The translations under genes were made by a program, and so were the position numbers. A stretch of DNA of 64,000 nucleotides. It comes from Bacillota bacterium. GTDB lineage: Bacteria > Bacillota > Clostridia > Acetivibrionales > DSM-1351. Positions within the stretch are counted from its first letter, which is position 1. The number at the start of each line of letters is the position of its first letter. The DNA lies in assembly GCA_023443515.1 (NCBI GenBank), contig JAEZUC010000111.1:12971-76970 (forward strand), read 5' to 3'. The notes under the pieces are model-generated. The model was not told where the DNA came from, searched no databases, and saw nothing but the letters and a program-made list of their open reading frames with translations. Of the stretch, positions 36,727 to 46,248 are shown one piece after another.

Positions 36727-38514
36727 CTACCCTTTATTTTTCAAAATGTTGATCATTTCATCTTTATGTCTACTTGCCTTTTCTTGTGTCCACTTCCCAC
36801 TTCCAAGTCTTGTCATCTTTTCCATGACCTTTAATTTAAGACTTTGATTTATGATACTCGGGTATGAATTTATTTTTCCTTCAGGTGGCAAGTTAGAAAA
36901 CTTAGAGTTCCCCGAAACCGTTATTAAGGCTAGATTACCGAATCCGTTCAGGTCCTCTCCTTCCCAGCATTCGCCTTCCAACGGATGCTGAGGTTGGAAA
37001 TGCTCAATGGAACTTCTAAACTGGAATTGCCAATCATCTTGAAATGGTGAAATAATTTCTTTTCCACCATATGAATATCCATCTCGATAAATTAAATAAT
37101 CAAGATATGAAAATACAATTCGTTCAATACCAAAGCCATTCCTGTTTTGGTATTCGGAATTATCAACCTTCTTCTTACAATAGTTTTCTAACAAGGTAAT
37201 AATGTCAGTTTCCTCGTTTTCTAACAAGCTAGATAAAACAACAGTAATCCAGTGCATAGTTTTTGGTGATGTATATGTAATACGTAAACAAGATTGAAGT
37301 GTTCTTAACCTCCTATTATCATTATCTTCATCACCAAGTGTACTAACGTATTTAGGCTTATCGCTATTTTTCTTGTTATCACGATATTTCTCTAAACGTT
37401 GAAGTGACCATTTCCCCGTTTCTTTGTAATCTCTGGCATACTCACGTTTTAACACATACTTGTCAAACAGCACTCGACACTTTAACAGGTGGAACAAGAA
37501 ATCTTTTGCTTTCTCGGGTGTTGACCATGCCCAAGACAGATTATTAAGGAAGTTTTTATCATCAAGGCTTGCATCTTCCTCTCCGAGTTTTCTCATGACA
37601 GCATTGACTTGCAATAAAAAGTTTGGAAATGAAATAGTTGATTCAAAACGCTCATTCTCATCCTCGGATTGCGTGGTTGACCCATTAAATATTGTATTAT
37701 CTCTCAAGATATCCAATAAAGATTTTTTATCTGCTGATTCATTCCCTATTGGAATCTTCCTTTTTAATGAATCAAAATCGATGATTGATAGAGACAGACT
37801 GCTCCAATTCTCAGTAAAGATACTTCTTCTTACACTCACATCAAAATTCATTTGAACATACGAATTCATATCAGAACATTTTTCCCAAATGGATGCTGCT
37901 ATATTTTTGTCGTGCTCACTTTCAAGTACTTCTAATAACTTAGCTTTAGCGATTTCATGAAGTTCTAATTGTTCTCCGCGGGTATTCATAATTTCAAAGT
38001 AATGGTTTAAATCAATGTTCTGAGGGACTTGAACCCGAATAAGAAAAACCCGTTCCAACTTTTGAATAAAGCATTTTTTGTCTATGTTCTTATTCTTAAA
38101 GCAGTTATCAACAATTTGAAAACCATTCAAGATTTCCCGTGATGATAATTCTTCAATTAACGCCGTATTGCTTCTGTCGCTGATATAAGAAAGTGTACGA
38201 TTTGATTTTTCACGAGCCTCAAATCGCAGCGCTTCTTTCGCAAAAACAATCCCCAAATACTTCTCAATAAGATATAAAGTCGTTAATCGCTGTTGCCCAT
38301 CAATCACTTCATAAACATTGTTATCTGTCTGATTTACAATCAAATTCCCTAGGAAGTAGTTCTTATCAGTACCGTCAATAGAGCTATCAATATCTTCAAT
38401 CAATTGCTCTATTTGCGTTTCACCCCAAGCATAATTACGTTGATAAATCGGCACCAGATAATAGATGTTCTCAAAAACATGTGCTACCGGTATTATTTTT
38501 AAATCGTTAGTCAT
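36727..38514 (-). CDS. DUF262-DUF1524 (GmrSD-like) protein
   Basis: 595 residues. The N-terminal DUF262 domain has VPIYQRNYAWGE and DGQQRLTTLYL, the ParB-like nucleotide-binding motifs of GmrS-type proteins. The C-terminal region has SSIEHFQPQHPLEG and GFGNLALITVSGNSKFSN, the HNH-type DUF1524 nuclease module of GmrD. GmrSD-type proteins cut modified DNA (type IV restriction). It overlaps closely with another DUF262 gene upstream (4 bases between stop and start), forming a two-gene unit. Probable phage-defence function. The start at 38514 lies within the upstream TAGGAG. Confidence 0.85.
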   Translation of the reverse strand: MTNDLKIIPVAHVFENIYYLVPIYQRNYAWGETQIEQLIEDIDSSIDGTDKNYFLGNLIVNQTDNNVYEVIDGQQRLTTLYLIEKYLGIVFAKEALRFEAREKSNRTLSYISDRSNTALIEELSSREILNGFQIVDNCFKNKNIDKKCFIQKLERVFLIRVQVPQNIDLNHYFEIMNTRGEQLELHEIAKAKLLEVLESEHDKNIAASIWEKCSDMNSYVQMNFDVSVRRSIFTENWSSLSLSIIDFDSLKRKIPIGNESADKKSLLDILRDNTIFNGSTTQSEDENERFESTISFPNFLLQVNAVMRKLGEEDASLDDKNFLNNLSWAWSTPEKAKDFLFHLLKCRVLFDKYVLKREYARDYKETGKWSLQRLEKYRDNKKNSDKPKYVSTLGDEDNDNRRLRTLQSCLRITYTSPKTMHWITVVLSSLLENEETDIITLLENYCKKKVDNSEYQNRNGFGIERIVFSYLDYLIYRDGYSYGGKEIISPFQDDWQFQFRSSIEHFQPQHPLEGECWEGEDLNGFGNLALITVSGNSKFSNLPPEGKINSYPSIINQSLKLKVMEKMTRLGSGKWTQEKASRHKDEMINILKNKG

Positions 38515-38517
38515 CTC

Positions 38518-39803
38518 CTACCACCTATTCCATTCACAAAGTAAATCATACACTGCTTTGTATTTTTCTTTATTATTGTCATCAATATCAGGTCGTTCAA
38601 ACACAAGTAACTTCAAACCTTCCGGATCCGCCATTTCGCTGATTGCACAAAACATATCGAGTCCATAATTTGCTCTCTCATGCTGACCTTTTGCATACTT
38701 ATTTACGGTCTCATTGCCAATCTCAATGAATAGCTCCATGAATAAAGTTGCTGCATCACAGATTGGGTTAAGCTCTCAAAACCGAACCTATCCGCAAAGA
38801 ATAATAATGAGCATTCGTACAGCTGCTTTATGTAAATATCGCCGGAACGCTTGCTAGGAATCTGGTTATGGTCATGAAAGCGATTAATTTGTTTTTGTAT
38901 TTTTTCTAGTAATTTTCCGTAATGAAGCGTGTAATAAAAGAATCTTTTCCCGGCTATCAAGGGTTGTGTCAATTGGAATTGATTCAAATATTTTGAGGAA
39001 AGCAATTCATTACTACCGTTAGTATTGAATTGTTCTACATACAGATTACTAGCTTTATGGTAAATAGCATAATTGTATATATTTGCTCCCTTTATCCCCT
39101 TGAAACAATCGATTTTACTAGAAGAATAACCCAAACCTTCTTTTCCTTTATACCATTGAGTCAGTGGGTACAAATAGCTTTTAAATAAATCGTCCAAATC
39201 ATTCTGGTTCATATTTTCCCAGCTATTTATAATTTTAACTTTTTGGTTTTCATCTTCACTATTCATTTCTCGCAAATGGTATGATTTCAACAAATCATGT
39301 GGTGCTAACTCTTTACCGCGAGAATTTTGTGAATCAAAGAACTGGAAGGCCTCTTGCTCACTATCTGTGACAACTTGAACCGTAGTGCATTTATTCAAAA
39401 GATAATCTTTATATTTTTGACGTTCATCATAGGTTAATTCGTTAGCTCTTTTAAAAAGAACGCCAAAGTTTGTGATGATAACATCATTCGATAGTGTGCT
39501 GTATTTTTCTTTCAACATATTTTGTTTATCTTCGCCTAAACAATATAGCAGAATTGATAATGTAGTAAGTCTTTGTTGCCCATCAACAATATTATATCTT
39601 TCAGAGAGATCTCTATGTAATATTACCGTTCCAAGACGATATTCATTGATTCCTTCTTTAAACGCCTCATATGTATCAACAAATAAGGTGTTAGTTGACT
39701 TCACGCTCCAACTATATGGTCGCTGATATGATGGCAAGGTTAGTTTTGTAGCAAGTAAGTCTTTTAATTTTGTTATTTTTAATTCATGCTGAATTAGTGC
39801 CAT
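38518..39803 (-). pseudogene. DUF262 protein with a single frameshift near its C-terminus
   Basis: The frame from 39803 (GAGGGGGAG before the ATG) encodes LPSYQRPYSWS and DGQQRLTTLSILLY, a DUF262 domain, and stops at 38703 after SLRLAMRP. The continuation VNKYAKGQHERANYGLDMFC lies one frame over and runs to 38518. Adding one base near 38712 (ATGAG to ATGGAG) joins them as LRLAMETVNKYAKGQ. So the gene lost a base, or the assembly has an error. Unlike its neighbour it has no HNH module, so it may be the recognition/NTPase partner of the 36727-38514 protein. Confidence 0.75.
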
Positions 39804-39955
39804 TATTCTCCCCCTCATGTTTCCTGCTAACTAAATTATATCAGAATAAACTTATCTGAGTTATTATAATTTGCAGATAGCTGATCCAGCGTAATAGTCT
39901 AACATTTCAAACACTGATTGCTTCCTAGCTTCCCATTTTAATATTGCGGACATAA

Positions 39956-39996
39956 AATTACCGCGGTTCAATCCATTTTAGACAGCGGTAGTAATT
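39956..39996 (-). terminator. weak hairpin after the small membrane protein gene
   Basis: AATTACyaCCGC-type arms at 39985-39996 and 39956-39964 pair imperfectly and end in ATTTTATG on the minus strand, 36 bases after the stop at 40032. Confidence 0.35.
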
Positions 39997-40031
39997 AATA
40001 AAATCAGCTTATTAAAAAATATGTAATACTT

Positions 40032-40259
40032 TTATTGTCTACTCATTATATATGGAAATAAACACATTGCTACTAATATGACTATTATAACGATACCTGC
40101 AATTCTTCTTGAAATAAAATAAGCATTACTTGGCTCTTTTGTAGCCTTCCAGCTTTCAAAAGTCTTCCACATTAATTTAGGACATATAATATTTAATAGC
40201 CCAATAGTAAAAATCAATCCAATAATAATAAGTGGAAATATCATTATTCCTTGTGGCAT
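40032..40259 (-). CDS. small two-helix membrane protein (DUF6199-like)
   Basis: 75 residues with two hydrophobic helices (MIFPLIIIGLIFTIGLLNII and IAGIVIIVILVAMCLFPYI) around a polar loop containing PKLMWKTFESWKATKEPS, which resembles small DUF6199-type membrane proteins. The ATG at 40259 follows AGGAG by 8 bases; the longer open frame has no ribosome site. Function unknown. Alone between the DUF262 pair and the papain-like gene. Confidence 0.65.
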   Translation of the reverse strand: MPQGIMIFPLIIIGLIFTIGLLNIICPKLMWKTFESWKATKEPSNAYFISRRIAGIVIIVILVAMCLFPYIMSRQ

Positions 40260-40360
40260 ATGTACCACTCCTTTCTTAGTATATTCTTCAATCACTGTCT
40301 GATCAAACCAAACATATAAGCAATATCATTCTCGTAATAGACTTAAAGTAAAGTTAAATC

Positions 40361-41137
40361 TTATTCCATAATCCAATAGTCAAAAGTATAATCAGGTATG
40401 ACATAATCAAATGGCATATAAAAATATCCTTTATCACCCCATTTATCGCCCCATGAATTTCTCACAATAAGATAACCTTGTTTATGTTTGTTTCTACCAG
40501 ACACGCGATGATTCTTCACTATGTCCTTATAACCAACTATTAAAACAGCATGAGCTCCTAGTTTCTTTTCGTTCTTGCGTGGCATTGGCATAATTCCCGA
40601 TTTAGTTACCGCATCCGATTCAAAACTTTCATATACATTCATGCCTAATAAAACCGGTTGCTGTCTAAAAGCCAAGTTTTGCTTAATTTCATCTAAGGAA
40701 CTTAAGGATTTGTATGCAATAATTTTGTATTGTCGTGCATTTATTTTTGCAAGTTTTGATGGTGGTAACATATAATTTTCCGGATTATAGGGCATATATT
40801 TTTCTTCGCAAACGCCTTTCATATAAATTGATTTACACGTATCTCTAAGACTTGCCCCATCATCTTTGTTGGTTTTTCCTTCTAATTTTCTTTCTTCATA
40901 ATATAAAAACATTCTTGATAACTGAATTTGCGTATCCTGCAATAGCATAGCCCTACAAGTGCAACCGGCATTTGAAGTACACGAACCTAAGTTCCCCTGG
41001 TTATAAACAGGTGGACATTTCTCTCTTAAGTCTACTAATTTAGGTAGTATTATGTCAGGATGTGGTGATACTGAAGTAGAAAAAAGTAAATCTCTATTAT
41101 CAAGCTTATCTCTATTATAAGAATATTTATTATTCAT
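40361..41137 (-). CDS. papain-like (C1A) cysteine peptidase without signal peptide
   Basis: About 258 residues. The catalytic features are the Gln and Cys of YNQGNLGSCTSNAGCT (Cys near 54; the usual Trp after Cys-Gly-Ser is replaced by Thr/Ser), His in GAHAVLIVGY (near 197) and Asn in IVRNSWGDKWGD (near 227). There is no signal peptide or propeptide, so it is probably cytoplasmic, as in several clostridial C1A proteins. GGAGG lies 8 bases before the ATG at 41137. It has no operon partner. The substrate is unknown. Confidence 0.85.
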   Translation of the reverse strand: MNNKYSYNRDKLDNRDLLFSTSVSPHPDIILPKLVDLREKCPPVYNQGNLGSCTSNAGCTCRAMLLQDTQIQLSRMFLYYEERKLEGKTNKDDGASLRDTCKSIYMKGVCEEKYMPYNPENYMLPPSKLAKINARQYKIIAYKSLSSLDEIKQNLAFRQQPVLLGMNVYESFESDAVTKSGIMPMPRKNEKKLGAHAVLIVGYKDIVKNHRVSGRNKHKQGYLIVRNSWGDKWGDKGYFYMPFDYVIPDYTFDYWIME

Positions 41138-41259
41138 ATATAATGCCTCCACAAATGATGAATTCATTTATATAATATGAATTTACATAAGTGAATGTTA
41201 TTAACCTTTTTCTACATGCGACTTAGATAACCTTATTGAAGCAGTGCTTTTCTAAATTC

Positions 41260-41640
41260 AGTGGCATTACCTCATATCAACAATTTATTTCGCTAGTCTC
41301 AGTTTCCCAAAGCCAACAGAAGTACCATCGACATAAATCCAATATGTACTTTGCGGAACCATCCAGTTTTCAAGAACTGCCGTCTGTGTTAACCTCCGCA
41401 AAAGAAAGCACAGGTGAGGACGGCATTTCGATTCCTACGCCACCTCCCGTCACTGTACTGTTATTGATTACGGAATAACCTGTATATTTGCAATAACCAC
41501 ACCCTCCGTGGTTCTTATGGCAGTTGTGCCACCTGTATAATCCAACGTCACAGGTTCACCTGTATATATCGGGTGGTCTAGTATCAACAGCACGTCAGTT
41601 GTCGTTACGTTAGGATATAGGTAAAAATCGTTCCTTCCAA
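41260..41640 (-). pseudogene. decayed surface-protein fragment
   Basis: On the minus strand one frame reads TTTDVLLILDHPIYTGEPVT followed by LDYTGGTTAIRTTEG, the pattern of bacterial surface beta-domains (strand then G-x-x-V-x-L-x-Y). Nearby pieces in other frames read STVTGGGVGIEMPSSPVLSF and YWIYVDGTSVGFGKL, with several stops between them. No start or signal peptide remains. It looks like the worn end of a larger extracellular protein. Nothing else is evident from 41138 to 41853. Confidence 0.35.
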
Positions 41641-41853
41641 TTTTCATTTATTTCATAGGTATTTTTCGACGTTATTTTTACAAAATCCTTTGTTTGGTGG
41701 CTAAAGCAATAGTTCGACCGCTTCTTTCTATGATTGGCCGGGATTGGGGTGATAAAAGTCTTAAATATGGTTAATTACAGCTAAAATGCTTTTGTAGCGG
41801 TATTAGAATGATTCATGATAAACGATGTTACTCTTTCGTGTAATGCATTTTGT

Positions 41854-42006
41854 TTAATTTTTTTCAATTGTTGAGATAATACAACTACCCATAGTTGCAA
41901 TTGCAAGAATAATGCCAAGATATCCTTCAAGGTTTAATGCAGCTCCTATATAAATTCCTAATACGCCTGCCAATATAGTTAAAATAAATGCCGTAGATGC
42001 TTTCAT
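41854..42006 (-). CDS. 50-residue hydrophobic membrane peptide
   Basis: ATG at 42006 with GAGGTG 7 bases upstream. The peptide MKASTAFILTILAGVLGIYI continues with GAALNLEGYLGIILAIATMG and ends CIISTIEKN. Two short membrane helices are joined by a turn. No family recognised. A 17-codon frame with its own ribosome site lies 23 bases upstream. The two may be a leader and a small membrane regulator. Confidence 0.6.
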   Translation of the reverse strand: MKASTAFILTILAGVLGIYIGAALNLEGYLGIILAIATMGSCIISTIEKN

Positions 42007-42029
42007 GAACAATCACCTCTTACAATTAT

Positions 42030-42083
42030 TTATCCGGTATACAAGCGATCAATTTCGCTCATTATATCTTTAGATGTTCTCAT
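42030..42083 (-). CDS. 17-residue micro-ORF
   Basis: MRTSKDIMSEIDRLYTG, started at ATG 42083 with GGGAGGA 7 bases upstream and ended by TAA. The ribosome site is stronger than that of the following small membrane protein. It could be a leader peptide or a small protein; it could also be chance. Confidence 0.35.
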   Translation of the reverse strand: MRTSKDIMSEIDRLYTG

Positions 42084-42181
42084 AATATTTTCCTCCCAAA
42101 ATAGTGACTTTATAGAAAATGAGAAGTTACTTTTGAATATAGGATATTATTTTTATAAAAGGTTCTAGTCATCTTTTACAA

Positions 42182-42595
42182 CTATATAAGTTTTGAACCC
42201 TCTGGCAAAATAATATCCCCATTGTCAGCACTTACATCAAAGAATCCAACATTATGTTGTCTTGCTAACTTTTTCACCAATTCATAAGCTTCATCTGCAC
42301 ATGACCAGGAAAATGCAACATAAATCACATCCCTGCCAATACAATAATCAACTAAACGGCCTTCCAAATTTTCATTTCCTTCAAGCTGTTCATCTGTAGG
42401 AGCATCTATACCATTCATTGGTGGAAAGACGTCTTTCATAGTATTATACCAGCTCTGTAGTGCTGGAGAAGCAATTGATGGGGTTCCATAATCATGATTT
42501 TCGTTCCACTCTGTCTCTACCTCAAACCATTTCATAAATTCCATTCTTGTTCTTGGTGCCTTAGTCTTTTCAAATACCAATAAATCATAACTCAT
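42182..42595 (-). CDS. conserved hypothetical protein (SYDLLVFEK family)
   Basis: 137 residues beginning MSYDLLVFEKTKAPRTRMEF, with FMKWFEVETEWNENHDYG and a C-terminal HNVGFFDVSADNGDIILPEG. I recognise the type from many Firmicutes genomes, where it occurs singly or near toxin/immunity clusters, but I know no function. No signal peptide. AAAGGAG precedes the ATG. Its neighbours give no clue. Confidence 0.7.
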   Translation of the reverse strand: MSYDLLVFEKTKAPRTRMEFMKWFEVETEWNENHDYGTPSIASPALQSWYNTMKDVFPPMNGIDAPTDEQLEGNENLEGRLVDYCIGRDVIYVAFSWSCADEAYELVKKLARQHNVGFFDVSADNGDIILPEGSKLI

Positions 42596-42924
42596 TTATA
42601 AAATCTCCTTTCAATTAAAAAGATTGCTTTATATACACTCAATTTGTATCTTATCATATTGTTAATTTTAACCTTAGATGAAGTTTGACACACTTACCCG
42701 TTATAAATATACTCACCTTTAACTTACATTCTGCTAATATTATCCAAATCCTTCAAATGTTTTAATTAATTATCAAATTTCTTCCCAAATACAATTAAAG
42801 CATAGCGAATATTGTCAACTGTATTCATTATTGAATGGATAAGTTCCTGGGGGGATCGCCCATGACCTCACCCTCGGTTCATTTTTCTTAAAAATTAAAC
42901 TTTCGATACATCTAATGTAGGTAC

Positions 42925-42959
42925 AAAAAACCCCGTAGCCCCTTGAATAGGGTACGGGG
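42925..42959 (-). terminator. rho-independent terminator of the M6 protease gene
   Basis: On the minus strand CCCCGTA / TACGGGG (42959-42953 and 42937-42931) encloses a smaller CCC/GGG stem and ends in TTTTTT, 40 bases after the stop at 42999. The rest of 42596-42998 shows nothing. Confidence 0.88.
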
Positions 42960-42998
42960 AGAACAATTTCAATATCACTCTCAAAGTCTGTGCAATTA

Positions 42999-45749
42999 TT
43001 ATTCTACTGGAAGCTTTTCAATAATCCCTAAAAGAAATTTTTTCAAATTAGCAACGTCAATAGCGTCTACCGCGCCATCCTGGTTCAAATCTCCGGTTAT
43101 TTTCCAGTCCTTGTTTTGCATTGCATTCTCATATCCAAGCAGATATTTTTTCATTGCTGCGTAATCAGTTGCATCCACTTCCCCATCCCCAGTAACATCT
43201 CCATATACGTATATACTTTGTTTATTGTCAAATAGTGATTTAACTTCATCAGCATTTAGAGCCCTATTATAGATTCTGAAATCATCAACAAACCCATCCA
43301 GGTATGGATCATGCTCAAACTGAGATTTCCCTATATAGTTTTGGGTTGAGTTTCCTAAACTTGACGGTTTTAATGTCATGTTGTCGTTCCTTCCAACTTC
43401 TAAACCATCCACGTATAGAATACCTGTATTCTCAGATAGCGTAACAGTTATATGCTTCCAGAAATCTGTCACTAGTACAGGTGCATTTATTTGCTCCTCA
43501 TTATTGTTGCCGTTTGTAGTAATTGCAAATTTCAGTTTATTGTCGCCACTTTCAGGAGCTAAGAACATGTAGGAATTTGTTCCTGTTCCAAAGTCAAATA
43601 TCCTCGCCCATTGACTTACAGTATTCAGCTTTACCCATGCAGAAATTGTAACATCATTTACATTTCTCAATATTCCGGCTGGCATGCTTACGTAGCCACT
43701 TGTCCCATCAAAAGAAACAGCATTTCCGTTCTGTCCTTCTGCCCAAACTGCTCCCCCATTTAATTGTGCATTATTACTTAAAATGGATGAGTCATTTACG
43801 ATTGTTCCGCTTGTTTCATCAAATTTATAATATGCTAATAATGGAAGTGTACCTACCGGATTTACTGTTATTGTAACAGTATCTGAGGCTGACAATGTTC
43901 CATCGCTTGCTGTAAGCATAAACACATAAGTACCTGCTACTGATACTGTGGCATTAGTATTTAGTGCTTTTTCATCCTCAAATGTAGCCGTACCTGGTCC
44001 ACTTTGTAAGCTCCATGTAGTACTTAGATTAGATCCAATCGGTAGACCATCATCACTAGCCTTTCCACTGAGCCTTATACTAGAGGGCAATGTAAATATG
44101 CTATCAGCTCCTGAATCAACAACAGGTGCAGTATTAGTAGCTGCTGTTCCACAGTCCAATGTAAAGGTCATAGCAGTTCCTACATCGCCAATATTATTAA
44201 TTTTTAGACCTGAGGATTCTCCATTCCACCACTTTGAATTCGGGGTGGTGGAATCATCAAAAGCTGTCTTATATCCGGAATGGAATAAATCGTTAGAACT
44301 ATACCTGTATATATTCCTTTCTAATTCGTAAAGACCGTCTGCCTGTTCTACGGATACTTGATAATGTCTTGAAGATGTCATTTGGTTATAGTCGTTTACC
44401 CCATTCTCGTCCACATGCCATATTAGCAGACCTTCATCCGGCATATCCCTGTATCTTCCTGTCTTCTTGATGTTCTCTATAAGAAAATATTCATTTGGTT
44501 TACTTCCATTCCATCGGTATACTGTTTGTGTTGCCTTAGGTTCTGCATATGTAGTGATAGTGGAGCCTTTAGGATAATTATTCATGCTTACAGTACTATT
44601 CCATCCACTAATAATGTTCCTGCAGTATGGGTCAGGAGGTGCAGGATTTTTAGGATTCAAGGAACCGCTCATCAGTGAATAGTCTCCACACCCACAGGAA
44701 TCACCATCATAATCATATAAATCAGGATAGTCGCAAACTAAATGTCCATTTTCATGGCAAATCGTATAAATTGACAGTTCATTTCCTATCTCTGACATCT
44801 CATACATTTGAACCTTTACTCCATCAGCATTGAATGTATACGGAAGCCAGCCCTGATGCGGCCATATTCCTCTTCCCCAATTCTGAGCAATATCACCTGC
44901 ATATAGAAAATTTACAGCAAGAACATATTTTTGTGAATTGGTTGTTAATGTAGAAAAGTTAAAGCCTATAGAATCCAGCCAATATAAAGCTTCATTTGCA
45001 AGTTCAAGAGCTCCGCTGTAGTCTTCACTGGAATCGTAATAGGATTTCGGATGCTTGGCCGTATAGAAGCCAGTTATAGAATTTGTATAAGTCATTTTCC
45101 CACCAGAAACATCATAATAGAAGTCTCTAATAGAACCATTGTTTCCATATCCCGTATACCCAACCTTATTGAACATGTCATCAATCGCTGCCTTGGAAAT
45201 ACTGCTGGCTACATCAGGAAAATTAATCAATATTGTAAGTCCGACAACATTCCCCTGTGGAGGAGCCGACAGAGAAGATGCTGACAAACTTGGACTGCTT
45301 CTTTGTATTCTAGGGTCCTGCGATTCTTGCTGTGGCAAAAGCATATTCCTTCCTTTATTTCTTTTTTGGGCAATTGCTTCACTTTTTATTTCCAAATGTT
45401 TTTGACGTTTTCCTTCAATTGTACTTTGAATAGCTGTACTTTGTACGAGCGTATTGTCTACTCCTTTATAGATTTCCCCTGATGAAACAAGTTCGGTTTG
45501 ATTGCTATTTAAAGAAGCGTAACAAATCCATCCTGTTTCAGGGTCACGGCATAGGGTATAGCCATCTGGACTTTCAACATGTTGGTAGTATTCATCACCT
45601 GTTACCTTTGCAGTAACTACAGAATTATCAGGTTGTTTAAATTCGATAGTCCTATTAATGTATGGTGCAGCATATACCCCTGTACCTAAAAATAAAATTA
45701 TACACGTAAAAACAGTGGCCACTAAAGCCTTTTTAACTATTTCTCTCAA
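42999..45749 (-). CDS. dockerin-bearing M6 (immune inhibitor A-like) metalloprotease
   Basis: 916 residues. A signal peptide ends near GVYAAP. An M6-type metalloprotease domain holds HENGHLVCDYPDLYDYD (zinc His, catalytic Glu, near 333) and GDYSLMSG. A PKD/Ig-like domain (near 560-640, LTASDGTLSASDTVTITV), a LamG-type module (YYKFDETSGT to DGFVDDFRIYNRALNADE) and a two-repeat dockerin (GDVTGDGEVDATDYAAMKKY and GDLNQDGAVDAIDVANLKKF) follow. It is therefore a protease placed in the cellulosome, possibly to strip plant wall proteins or process cellulosome components. Start is TTG behind GGGGGG. Monocistronic with its own terminator. Confidence 0.92.
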   Translation of the reverse strand: MREIVKKALVATVFTCIILFLGTGVYAAPYINRTIEFKQPDNSVVTAKVTGDEYYQHVESPDGYTLCRDPETGWICYASLNSNQTELVSSGEIYKGVDNTLVQSTAIQSTIEGKRQKHLEIKSEAIAQKRNKGRNMLLPQQESQDPRIQRSSPSLSASSLSAPPQGNVVGLTILINFPDVASSISKAAIDDMFNKVGYTGYGNNGSIRDFYYDVSGGKMTYTNSITGFYTAKHPKSYYDSSEDYSGALELANEALYWLDSIGFNFSTLTTNSQKYVLAVNFLYAGDIAQNWGRGIWPHQGWLPYTFNADGVKVQMYEMSEIGNELSIYTICHENGHLVCDYPDLYDYDGDSCGCGDYSLMSGSLNPKNPAPPDPYCRNIISGWNSTVSMNNYPKGSTITTYAEPKATQTVYRWNGSKPNEYFLIENIKKTGRYRDMPDEGLLIWHVDENGVNDYNQMTSSRHYQVSVEQADGLYELERNIYRYSSNDLFHSGYKTAFDDSTTPNSKWWNGESSGLKINNIGDVGTAMTFTLDCGTAATNTAPVVDSGADSIFTLPSSIRLSGKASDDGLPIGSNLSTTWSLQSGPGTATFEDEKALNTNATVSVAGTYVFMLTASDGTLSASDTVTITVNPVGTLPLLAYYKFDETSGTIVNDSSILSNNAQLNGGAVWAEGQNGNAVSFDGTSGYVSMPAGILRNVNDVTISAWVKLNTVSQWARIFDFGTGTNSYMFLAPESGDNKLKFAITTNGNNNEEQINAPVLVTDFWKHITVTLSENTGILYVDGLEVGRNDNMTLKPSSLGNSTQNYIGKSQFEHDPYLDGFVDDFRIYNRALNADEVKSLFDNKQSIYVYGDVTGDGEVDATDYAAMKKYLLGYENAMQNKDWKITGDLNQDGAVDAIDVANLKKFLLGIIEKLPVE

Positions 45750-46248
45750 TATAAACCCCCCTCGGATTATTATTTTTGTAAGGTTTGTTGATATACTTCC
45801 AGTTATAAAAAATATATAACCGTACTTTATGTAAACACCTAACCCCTTATAGTTTAGTCTAATGCTTTGTCATAAGAGAATCAGTGACTAATATCAAGTC
45901 TATAAATTACAGGGCAACTGTATCTGCTTATACTGTAATGTTAGACTATTGAACTAACCGTTTTGCTTTATAAAAAATATTGGGTATTATTTTAAGATGT
46001 GCTTTGGTAGATATATCGAGTATGTAATTCATCACAAAATTCATATAAATATTCAATAAAGTCCTCTTACAGACCTTCCATATAAATAATAATCCCACCA
46101 TATTACAGCTTGCTGTTTAATTATGCTGTGATGTTGTTACGATGTAGCCATATTTATTACGTACTCAATGGGGCTGTTTTCCAAGTCTTCAACTTATGAA
46201 TATGCCGTAAGAGATTGTTACTTGATTTATAAACATTGTGCAACAATC
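45750..46248. other. intergenic stretch, nothing recognised
   Basis: About 500 AT-rich bases between a P-loop kinase gene and the M6 protease start. I see no coding frame with a ribosome site, no strong hairpin and no repeat. The M6 promoter presumably lies near 45770-45840. Confidence 0.5.

Noticed and set aside
38518..38739. Separate 73-codon gene between the DUF262 genes
   Set aside because: No ribosome site of its own, and its sequence continues the DUF262 protein after a one-base shift.
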